From Myxococcales bacterium (lineage in GTDB: Bacteria > Myxococcota_A > Bradymonadia > Bradymonadales > Bradymonadaceae), in contig SKNI01000375.1 of assembly GCA_007120615.1 (NCBI GenBank), forward strand, positions 1 to 5,790: DNA of 5,790 nucleotides. Reading direction: 5' to 3'. Positions 1-5,411 of the stretch are shown here, one piece after another. Position numbers and translations under genes: made by a program. Numbering within the stretch: the stretch's first letter is position 1; every line of letters starts with the position of its first letter. A model generated the notes under the pieces. It saw nothing but the letters and a program-made list of their open reading frames with translations, did no database searches and was not told the origin of the DNA.

Positions 1-43
1 CGCCACTCTTGGACTTCGACTTCTGCGCCGCTTCTTCGGCCAT
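1..43 (-). CDS. 5' end of an unidentified gene running off the left edge
   Basis: Only the first 14 codons are in the window, reading MAEEAAQKSKSKSG from an ATG at 43-41. The start is supported by an AGGA Shine-Dalgarno core at 54-51, seven bases upstream, and by a plausible promoter further upstream. The N-terminus is hydrophilic, rich in Ala, Lys and Ser, with no signal peptide, so the product probably begins in the cytoplasm. Nothing more can be said about function. It is transcribed divergently from the DsbA-like lipoprotein gene. Confidence 0.6.
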   Translation of the reverse strand, partial: MAEEAAQKSKSKSG

Positions 44-95
44 GGATCACTCCTGATAAAAATATTTCCCGGTGAACTACAATGCTGCCAAGAGT

Positions 96-123
96 GTTAA
101 AACGAAAGGAGTTGGAGGGTCAA
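96..123 (-). promoter_or_regulatory. Candidate sigma-70-type promoter for the left-edge gene
   Basis: On the minus strand a -35 like TTGACC (123-118) is followed after 16 bases by a -10 like TTTAAC (101-96). Transcription would start near 88, giving a leader of about 45 bases before the ATG at 43. It is assigned by consensus match only; sigma specificity in this organism is unknown. Confidence 0.4.
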
Positions 124-147
124 GGAGTAAGGTCCCGGCGACTGCCC

Positions 148-176
148 TTGACGGGAGAATGGTGATGCCATTGAAT
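148..176 (+). promoter_or_regulatory. Candidate sigma-70-type promoter for the DsbA-like gene
   Basis: TTGACG (148-153) and TTGAAT (171-176) are 17 bases apart and match the -35 and -10 consensus at 5/6 and 4/6 positions. The start would be near 183, about 68 bases ahead of the GTG at 251. It lies back-to-back with the minus-strand candidate, with 24 bases between the two -35 boxes. Confidence 0.4.
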
Positions 177-250
177 AGCAACGCGCTTTTGGCTGTTAGA
201 ATTTCGACGTGTCCGGCCATTTTTGGAAAACCCCGAACTGAGAGTAAGAC

Positions 251-1216
251 GTGAGAAAGAAACTGACCGCTTTGGTAGCATTGATGTTCCTCGTCACGGT
301 TGTGGCCTGCGACGAGGGAGACGATGCACCGTCTGCTCAGGCAGAGCCTGTAGAAGAGGCAACCCCGGGAACTGAGAATGAGAGTGAGGAGCCCGGGGAC
401 ACAGCCCAGGATGAATCAGCTCAGCCGGAGGGAGCCCAGGAGGCGGCAGAGTTTAGCTATCCGGATTACGATCTGGAGAGCCTGACCGTAGCACAGCGGG
501 TGGAATTAGCCGGAGTGGCGGAGTCCGAGCTCTGCCCCTGTCCCGATGAAGTAGTGAGCCTCCATGAGTGCATGCAACAAGAGGAGCGCTGTGAAGATGC
601 CGACGAGATGACCGGCACGCTCGTGGCGGCGTTGAGCGAAGGAGGAGAGGCAGAAGACGCCTTCGACCGCGTCGCTCAGGAGCGTGGCAGCACCGAGCGT
701 GAGCATACGTTTCACCTCGGCGACTCCCCTTATAAAGGAAATCCCGACGCCGACGTGGTGATCGTGGAATTTGCCGACTTTCAATGTCCCCACTGTCGAA
801 CGGCGGCTCAGGCCATGGACGTGGTGGCCGACCGGTTCGGTGACGATGTGGTGATCTATTTCAAATATTTCCCCCTGGGCAGCCCGCTCTCCGATCAGGC
901 GGCGCAAGCTGCGGCCGCCGCTCATCAGCAGGACCGATTCTGGCAGATGCATGGGTTGCTCTTTGAGAATCAGCGACAGCTGAGCGCCCAGCAGATTCAG
1001 GGATTTGCCCGACAGTTGGGCATGAACTTCGAGCGGTTTCAACAGGATATGCGAAATGCCGAAGTCCAACGCAACGTGGCTCGCGATCGACAAGAGGGGA
1101 TGGCGGCAGGTGTTCAGGGAACGCCGGCGATCTTCATCAACGGAAAACAATATACCGGGGCCATCACCCCGCAGGCGATCGGGGCAAATGTAAATTCCCT
1201 TCTGGAAGGAAGCTAA
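251..1216 (+). CDS. DsbA-family thioredoxin-fold lipoprotein
   Basis: 321 aa, starting at GTG 251 behind a GAGAG stretch. The N-terminus has two Lys/Arg residues, a hydrophobic stretch and a lipobox ending VVAC with Cys20, so the protein is probably lipid-anchored outside the cytoplasm. Residues 21-67 are an acidic, Pro/Glu-rich linker. Residues 92-120 hold a four-Cys segment (Cys95, Cys97, Cys107, Cys114). From about 150 to the end is a DsbA/Thioredoxin_4-type domain: the active site FQCPHC (Cys179, Cys182) follows a beta strand, an inserted helical segment follows, and GTPAIFING supplies the cis-proline (Pro292). CPHC is the motif of E. coli DsbA, a thiol oxidase, but lipid anchoring and the extra Cys segment leave open an isomerase or reductase role. 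Asp at +2 would mean inner-membrane retention in E. coli; that rule may not hold here. Family assignment is firm; the substrate is unknown. Confidence 0.9.
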   Translation: MRKKLTALVALMFLVTVVACDEGDDAPSAQAEPVEEATPGTENESEEPGDTAQDESAQPEGAQEAAEFSYPDYDLESLTVAQRVELAGVAESELCPCPDEVVSLHECMQQEERCEDADEMTGTLVAALSEGGEAEDAFDRVAQERGSTEREHTFHLGDSPYKGNPDADVVIVEFADFQCPHCRTAAQAMDVVADRFGDDVVIYFKYFPLGSPLSDQAAQAAAAAHQQDRFWQMHGLLFENQRQLSAQQIQGFARQLGMNFERFQQDMRNAEVQRNVARDRQEGMAAGVQGTPAIFINGKQYTGAITPQAIGANVNSLLEGS

Positions 1217-1222
1217 TGGTAT

Positions 1223-1247
1223 GCGCCCGTCGGTCAGCGACGGGCGC
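1223..1247. terminator. Terminator-like hairpin between converging genes
   Basis: A perfect 10-bp GC-rich stem, gcgcccgtcg (1223-1232) pairing with cgacgggcgc (1238-1247), encloses a 5-base loop. It begins six bases after the stop of the DsbA-like gene and covers the stop and last codons of the opposing heme lipoprotein gene. Neither strand has a long T-run right after the stem, so it may act as a weak or Rho-assisted terminator, or as an mRNA 3'-end protector for both genes. Confidence 0.55.
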
Positions 1248-2040
1248 CGTTTGCGATCCAGTGCTCGATGCGCTCGATATCTTCGGTGGAGAGAGGGTCC
1301 TGGCCGCTCCAGGGCGGCGGCTGCACCGTAAATCGGCGCACCGGATAGTCGGGCAGGATCTTATGCATCAGGTAGGATCGGGCCGGCTGAAAGGGGTGAA
1401 TCAGAAGGGCGTCGACCTGCTCGGAACGCTGTCCCACGAGTCGATCTCTATCCAGTGAAATCAGGGGGTGCAGGTTTCGGCTGCTTTCGCCGTGGCAATC
1501 ATTGCAATGGGCAACGAAAATCTCTTCGACCTCCGCCCAGGTGACGATGGGACGCTCCAGGGGCTCGGAGTCGGCGATATCATCTCGAGAGCGAAGTTCG
1601 GGGAGGACCGTGGCAGGACTGATTGGTGAATCCGTGACGCTACGAATACCGTCGGCCCCGGCGATTCGCAGGGTGTAGGTCAAGTCTGGCTCCAGGCTGG
1701 AGTTGGGTCGAAATCGCAGGGTGCGGCGGGTCATATAATAATCGGTGCGCCCGCCGTACCCAAATCCCCCGGAGCGAAGCTGGATAGCCGTACTTCCGAA
1801 GGTGTCCGGATCGAGGTAGGCGTTAAATTCCACTTCCATCGTCGGACGCAGGCCGATCTCATCACCCGGTGATATTTCGGTGATTCGCAACCAATCATCA
1901 AAGGCCCCGGGCATTGGAATGGGGTCGCCGTCTTCGTCGAGGGGTCCCTCGGGTTCGATGCTGCCACATCCCATCCATAAGAGGAGGGTGAAGAGGATAA
2001 AAACCCCGCCTGGCGGTGTCGAAATGGTTCGAAAATGCAC
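1234..2040 (-). CDS. Ig-like and mono-heme c-type cytochrome lipoprotein
   Basis: 268 aa from GTG at 2040. This start gives a short signal peptide: His/Arg near the N-terminus, hydrophobic VFILFTLLLW, then MGC with lipid-accepting Cys25. The lipobox is atypical (Trp at -3). The same frame is open to a GTG at 2124, but that adds 28 hydrophilic residues before the signal and has no good ribosome site. After an acidic linker, residues about 54-140 resemble a bacterial Ig-like (Big_5/SbsA type) domain, with 'PGDEIGLRPTMEVEFNAYLDP' style opening and 'RTLRFRP...LTYTLRI' strands. Residues about 165-268 form a heme domain: CNDCH at 179-183 for covalent heme attachment and the C-terminal pattern 'LSTEDIERIEHWIANGARR' typical of planctomycete-type cytochrome c domains. 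The usual MPP motif reads QPPP. Likely role is electron transfer or heme-based binding outside the cytoplasm; no partner is visible. It converges with the DsbA-like gene. Confidence 0.82.
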   Translation of the reverse strand: MHFRTISTPPGGVFILFTLLLWMGCGSIEPEGPLDEDGDPIPMPGAFDDWLRITEISPGDEIGLRPTMEVEFNAYLDPDTFGSTAIQLRSGGFGYGGRTDYYMTRRTLRFRPNSSLEPDLTYTLRIAGADGIRSVTDSPISPATVLPELRSRDDIADSEPLERPIVTWAEVEEIFVAHCNDCHGESSRNLHPLISLDRDRLVGQRSEQVDALLIHPFQPARSYLMHKILPDYPVRRFTVQPPPWSGQDPLSTEDIERIEHWIANGARR

Positions 2041-2390
2041 GCGATGCTCGCCGGTTTCGGTCGGTAGAATCGAAGATAGCCGTCTTTGTTCATCGGCGAT
2101 CCTCGTATTTCCTTTTCTTTCCACTATTCATCGTAGCACCGATGGGAGGTCCGGACCACTGAGCGAGGGCGCGGTACGGGGATGGCGGGAGATAAACCTG
2201 TCAGGACTGATCTTGTGTGATAAGGGTTTGATATGATTGAGCTTTGGGGTGATGGGGTATCCGGCAAGGTGACGAAATATGACAATTTCAGGGGTTGCCG
2301 TAGTGGTATAGAGTAGATTATGGTCGGTGCTGAAGTAGCGGGAATGAAGGCTGTATCTCGGGAGGGAGCCAAATTATTTCAAAAATTGAC

Positions 2391-2418
2391 TTGGTTTTAC
2401 GGCCAGACCGCTTATAGT
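2391..2418 (+). promoter_or_regulatory. Candidate promoter for pal
   Basis: TATAGT at 2413-2418 is a good -10 hexamer. TTGGTT (2391-2396) lies 16 bases upstream and serves as a moderate -35. A better -35 sequence, TTGACT (2386-2391), is 21 bases away, longer than normally tolerated. Transcription would start near 2425, leaving a leader of about 160 bases before the pal ATG. Confidence 0.45.
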
Positions 2419-2432
2419 GCTGCCTCGGCTGA

Positions 2433-2507
2433 ACTCCACAAGGGGACAAAGATATCCTATTTAGTGGAGTGATAACGCGGTAGAAAGTCCTCCATTGTGG
2501 ATGGACT
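2433..2507 (+). other. Inverted repeats in the pal leader
   Basis: Two potential RNA hairpins lie in the predicted leader. The first pairs ACTCCAC (2433-2439) with GTGGAGT (2464-2470) across a 24-base loop. The second pairs AGTCCTCCA (2486-2494) with TGGA-t-GGACT (2498-2507), leaving a three-base loop and one bulged T. Neither is followed by a T-run, so they are not obvious terminators. A structured 5' leader is possible; no known riboswitch class was recognised. Confidence 0.35.
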
Positions 2508-2569
2508 GGCTTCCGGATTCGCCGTGGTGAACTGGGAATGAAAAACATTTGATCACACCCCTAGGTTTT

Positions 2570-2575
2570 GAGGAG
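2570..2575 (+). promoter_or_regulatory. Ribosome binding site that sets the pal start
   Basis: GAGGAG sits 10 bases before ATG 2586. An in-frame TTG at 2568 would overlap this site and would put six extra residues in front of the signal peptide, so ATG 2586 is preferred. Confidence 0.65.
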
Positions 2576-2585
2576 TAGTCCCGAC

Positions 2586-3374
2586 ATGTCTTGGAGACGA
2601 ATTTTCGCGATTTTATCCGTGATTTTCCTGGTAGGGCTGGCTGCCACGGCGTGTAGGCCGGACTTCCCTGAGTGCAACAATGACGATCATTGCGCAGACT
2701 CAGAGGAGGGGCAAGAAACACAGCGCCTCTACTGTATCAATAACCTCTGTCAGCAGTGCCGGGACGACGCCGATTGTGGCGACCCCGGGATTGAGTGTGT
2801 AGCGGGGTCCTGTGAGGACATCCCCGGCTATTGCACAGCCACTGATGATTGCCCTGGAAATCAGGTCTGCCGGGATAACTCCTGTGGACCGGAGTGCCTC
2901 GGTGATGACGATTGTGACGCCGGCTATATGTGCGAAGGCGGCAATTGTGTAGTGGAGCCCGAGTGCACCACTGATGCTGATTGCGCCGATGATGAGCGCT
3001 GCAGCCGCGGCGAATGTGTGGAAAGACCGGAGCAGGTTTGTCAGCTTCAGAACGTCCACTTCGCCTATAATAGCTCCAGTCTCGACAGTGAGGCTCGCAG
3101 CATTCTGCAGCAGAACGCCGAATGCATTCAGGACCGCGACCTGCGAATTCAGGTGGAAGGTCACTGTGATGAGCGAGGAACGGCCGAGTATAATCTGGCG
3201 CTCGGAAATCGTCGCGCCAACTCGGTGGTCAATTATTTGACCTCCCTGGGCGTCTCGCGCAGCCAACTCTCGACCACTTCCTACGGCGACCAGCAATTGG
3301 TTCGAAGCTGTGGAGAGACCGGTGCGGAGAGTTGTCACCGGGTCAATCGTCGCGCCGAGTTTAATATTCGGTAA
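2586..3374 (+). CDS. pal: Peptidoglycan-associated lipoprotein (Pal) with five Cys-rich repeats
   Basis: 262 aa. A basic start (SWRR), hydrophobic stretch and AATAC lipobox make Cys23 the lipid-modified residue, implying an outer-membrane lipoprotein. Residues 30-144 contain five repeats of the form C-x5-C-x(5-13)-C-x4-C (first Cys at 30, 58, 83, 104 and 127), mostly with an acidic D-x-D-C lead-in. Residues about 152-262 are an OmpA-like domain: VHFAYNSSSLD opens it, GHCDERGTAEYN and LGNRRAN form the peptidoglycan-binding site, and SYGDQ follows. Asp195 and Arg210 align with the diaminopimelate-binding Asp and Arg of the family. Cys152/Cys180 and Cys242/Cys250 could form two more disulfides. 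Pal links the outer membrane to peptidoglycan and binds TolB. The repeat block replaces the simple linker of E. coli Pal (about 170 aa). A CpoB-like gene directly downstream supports the assignment. Confidence 0.9.
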   Translation: MSWRRIFAILSVIFLVGLAATACRPDFPECNNDDHCADSEEGQETQRLYCINNLCQQCRDDADCGDPGIECVAGSCEDIPGYCTATDDCPGNQVCRDNSCGPECLGDDDCDAGYMCEGGNCVVEPECTTDADCADDERCSRGECVERPEQVCQLQNVHFAYNSSSLDSEARSILQQNAECIQDRDLRIQVEGHCDERGTAEYNLALGNRRANSVVNYLTSLGVSRSQLSTTSYGDQQLVRSCGETGAESCHRVNRRAEFNIR

Positions 3375-3389
3375 GACCGTATAAGAAGA

Positions 3390-3424
3390 AGCCCCGGTGT
3401 CGAGTCTGACGCCGGGGCTTTTTT
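3390..3424 (+). terminator. Intrinsic terminator after pal
   Basis: A 12-bp stem (3390-3401 with 3408-3419; one G-T wobble) with a 6-base loop is followed by six T residues from 3419 to 3424. It starts 15 bases after the pal stop. This is a textbook Rho-independent terminator. Confidence 0.9.
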
Positions 3425-3431
3425 AAAACGT

Positions 3432-3467
3432 ACGAAAGGCCCATTGCTCATGCAGCGGGCCTTTTGT
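3432..3467 (+). terminator. Second tandem terminator
   Basis: ACGAAAGGCCC (3432-3442) pairs with GGGCCTTTTGT (3457-3467), with one wobble and a small inner GCT/AGC pairing in the loop. A TTTT run overlaps the 3' arm. It follows the first terminator by only seven bases. It could back up termination of pal or act in the leader of the CpoB-like gene, whose ATG is 42 bases downstream. Confidence 0.65.
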
Positions 3468-3497
3468 CGTGTGAGTCTCTCATCATCGAAGTCGATC

Positions 3498-3504
3498 GAG
3501 GAAG
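3498..3504 (+). promoter_or_regulatory. Ribosome binding site for the CpoB-like gene
   Basis: GAGGAAG lies five bases ahead of ATG 3510. The same frame is open back to a TTG at 3444, but that codon is inside the second terminator hairpin, so the ATG is the start. Confidence 0.75.
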
Positions 3505-3509
3505 CAGTA

Positions 3510-4319
3510 ATGACGATCAAAGCGAGAGGGCAAAGAGTCTGGATTGTGGCGGCTCTGTTGATAGTCTCTACGGTGGTCAGCGGTTGTCTGCCCATCTGGC
3601 AGGGGCGGGAGATGGAAGAAGAGTTGGCCCAATTGCGGACCCGACAGGCCGAACTGGAAGCGGAGGCCACGGAACGGGAGCAGACCCTGGCGGAGATGAT
3701 CGCCGGCGCTCGCAGTGATATTGAAGAGCTTGAGGAGGTGCTCGTGGACGCCCGCGAGATCCTCAGCCGCGATAGCGCAAATCTCGGCGCCGACGTGCAG
3801 CGAAATCGAGAAGAGATGGGTCAGGTTCGGGGAGAATTAGAGGAATTGGCCTTTCGGTTTCGTCGATTTGAAGAAGCCTTCGATTATTTCCGTGAAGATG
3901 TGGATATTCGATTCTCCGAAGAGTGGCCCACGGATCCGGAAGAATTATTAGAGCTGGGTCAGGGCTTTGTGGAAGATGAAGACTTTCGCCAGGCGCGGCG
4001 CGCATTCGAGAGGTTTTTGTCGCGTCACGAAAGTCATCGCCTGGCCAACGTGGCCCGCCTGGAATTGGCGGAGCTCTTTTTCGCCCAGCGAGAATGGCAC
4101 CGGGCGGTGGTAGAATTTCAGCAATTGCTCCGAGGTGGAAGCACCGATGCTCAACAATCTCGGGCGGCCTTGCGGATCGGGGAAGCCTTCATGGCGCTCG
4201 GCGAGTGTGAGGAAGCGAGTATCTTTTTAGAGACGGTGGTGGAAGATTATCCCCGCTCCGAGGATGTCGCGGCGGCTCGCAGCCGCCTGGCCGATATTCA
4301 GGCCAATCGCTGTCCCTGA
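3510..4319 (+). CDS. cpoB: CpoB/YbgF-like Tol-Pal lipoprotein (coiled coil plus TPR)
   Basis: 269 aa. The signal peptide (MTIKARGQR, then a hydrophobic core) ends in the lipobox VVSGC, so Cys26 is probably lipidated. Residues about 33-120 are strongly charged heptad-like helices, consistent with a coiled coil. Residues about 146-263 contain three TPR-type helical hairpins (146-172, 181-208, 218-248), the last with the 'ALGECEEASIFLETVVEDYPRS' pattern seen in CpoB/YbgF and BamD-like proteins. Cys233 and Cys268 could form a disulfide. In E. coli, CpoB is a soluble periplasmic protein that coordinates Tol-Pal with peptidoglycan synthesis during division and lies just after pal. The same order here supports the call, although two terminators separate the genes. 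It differs from E. coli CpoB in carrying a lipobox. BamD is the main alternative, but the long coiled coil argues against it. No clear own promoter was seen. Confidence 0.75.
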   Translation: MTIKARGQRVWIVAALLIVSTVVSGCLPIWQGREMEEELAQLRTRQAELEAEATEREQTLAEMIAGARSDIEELEEVLVDAREILSRDSANLGADVQRNREEMGQVRGELEELAFRFRRFEEAFDYFREDVDIRFSEEWPTDPEELLELGQGFVEDEDFRQARRAFERFLSRHESHRLANVARLELAELFFAQREWHRAVVEFQQLLRGGSTDAQQSRAALRIGEAFMALGECEEASIFLETVVEDYPRSEDVAAARSRLADIQANRCP

Positions 4320-4349
4320 GAAAATTTCAATCTCCAACGATAGAGGCAA

Positions 4350-5411
4350 ATGATGGAAAGTGCTCAAGATCGAGATCGATGGCTTTCGAAACAACTCAAA
4401 GAGGCAAACGATCTGGTCGGACTGGGAGGCCAGGCGCTGCGTCGCGGGCAGACCGCAGCCGGAGCGCAGGCCCTGGCGGAGGCCGAGGCCATCCTCGATA
4501 TGGCGGAGGTCGACAGTCACGAGTTGCTCAAGACCCGGGCCCGGGTATTTAACGAGCTCGGAGTGGTCCACCAACGTCAGGGACGCCTCGATGAGTCGAA
4601 GATCTATCACAAAAAAGCAGCCGGAATCTGCGACGAGCTGATCGAAGCGGGTGATAATTTTGCCGCCAATAGCGCCGCCACCCATCTCAACCTCTCCAGT
4701 ATTCATCTGGCCCTGGGAGAGGTCGAGAAAGCTCAGGAGTGCGGGGAGAAAGCTCTCGGCTTGCTCCAGGGACTCTCGGAGGCGGAGACTGAAAAAGACG
4801 AGGACGGAAACGCTGCCCGAAGAGGTCCGGACCCGCTGGAGTTGGGGGCGTTGCAGAATCTGGCGGTGATTTACGCCCGCAAAGAGCAGTGGGAGAAAGC
4901 CAACGAGTCCATGGCCGGGGCGCAAAAGTTGGCGCTTGAGTTGGCCGCCGCCGGACAAAAGAACTTCCTAGCCCAGCTCGCCCAGGGTTGTCAGCAGTTG
5001 AGCGTCATTGAGTTTGAGCATGAGAGATTCGACGACTCCCTTCGCTGGGGACGGGCGGCCGAAGAGTTGTCAGAGCAGGCCTATGAAGCACTCGGTTCCA
5101 ATGTTCTCCCCGTTTATATCATCAGTCAGCTCAATCTGATCTCCTATCAGGAGAAGATGGGTAATTTTGCTGACGCCGAGGACTCATTGTGGAAGGCGCT
5201 GGAAGTGGCCGGAAATGATCCTCGGATTCTGCAGCGTGGGGTCATCTTTTATGAGACCTGTCGCAAGCAGGCCGATCCCAGGCTGGAAGAGGGCAATCTT
5301 CCCCGCGAGGAGGTGGATGCGGGCTATGAAGAGTTGATGGAACGAGTGGAAGCGGCCGGTGGCCTCAAAGCGGTTCAGCAAAAAGCCCAGCAGGGACGAA
5401 AGGGCGCTTAA
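4350..5411 (+). CDS. Cytoplasmic TPR-repeat protein
   Basis: 353 aa from ATG 4350; the adjacent ATG 4353 is equally in frame and is better spaced (six bases) from the GAGG site at 4343-4346. There is no signal peptide or membrane segment, so it should be soluble in the cytoplasm. It is almost wholly helical, with about five TPR-like units: residues about 63-97 (FNELGVVHQRQGRLDESKIY), 106-140 (LNLSSIHLALGEVEKAQECG), 165-200 (LQNLAVIYARKEQWEKANES), 205-245, and 255-290 (LNLISYQEKMGNFADAEDSL). The long helices resemble kinesin-light-chain-type TPR_12 repeats. A charged, probably disordered insert (about 143-160) lies between units two and three. It follows the CpoB-like gene by 30 bp with no terminator, so the two are probably co-transcribed. 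Function is unknown beyond a likely protein-binding scaffold. Confidence 0.8.
   Translation: MMESAQDRDRWLSKQLKEANDLVGLGGQALRRGQTAAGAQALAEAEAILDMAEVDSHELLKTRARVFNELGVVHQRQGRLDESKIYHKKAAGICDELIEAGDNFAANSAATHLNLSSIHLALGEVEKAQECGEKALGLLQGLSEAETEKDEDGNAARRGPDPLELGALQNLAVIYARKEQWEKANESMAGAQKLALELAAAGQKNFLAQLAQGCQQLSVIEFEHERFDDSLRWGRAAEELSEQAYEALGSNVLPVYIISQLNLISYQEKMGNFADAEDSLWKALEVAGNDPRILQRGVIFYETCRKQADPRLEEGNLPREEVDAGYEELMERVEAAGGLKAVQQKAQQGRKGA

Larger units (their letters stand above)
2041..2585. other. Non-coding region between divergent heme-lipoprotein and pal genes
   Basis: About 0.5 kb with no convincing gene on either strand. Short open frames exist, but none combines a ribosome site, a start and protein-like composition. 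From left to right it holds the alternative start region of the heme lipoprotein (2041-2124), a 10-bp perfect palindrome GGTCCGGACC (2148-2157) that could be an operator, an AT-richer stretch up to about 2390, a candidate promoter and a leader with inverted repeats ahead of pal. No tRNA or known riboswitch core was recognised by eye. Confidence 0.6.

Noticed and set aside
72..254. 60-aa plus-strand open frame between the left-edge gene and the DsbA-like gene
   Set aside because: It overlaps both candidate promoters, has no ribosome site and shows no protein-like pattern; it overlaps the start of the lipoprotein gene.
506..1150. 214-aa minus-strand frame opposite the DsbA-like gene
   Set aside because: It is the antisense of a gene with clear motifs on the plus strand, and its translation has no recognisable domain or ribosome site.
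2144..2160. AGGTCCGGA resembling the conserved SRP RNA loop
   Set aside because: The flanking GGAAGCAGCC-type bases and the surrounding helix of SRP RNA are absent; here it is just part of a short palindrome.
2233..2316. Small 27-codon plus-strand frame with AAGGG six bases upstream
   Set aside because: It is too short, has no recognisable pattern and no conservation evidence; a start with this spacing is expected by chance.
2700..3338. 212-aa minus-strand frame opposite pal
   Set aside because: It arises from the codon pattern of the Cys-rich repeats; the plus strand encodes unmistakable Pal motifs.
4227..4958. 243-aa minus-strand frame across the CpoB-like and TPR genes
   Set aside because: It crosses the boundary of two well-supported plus-strand genes and has no domain signature.
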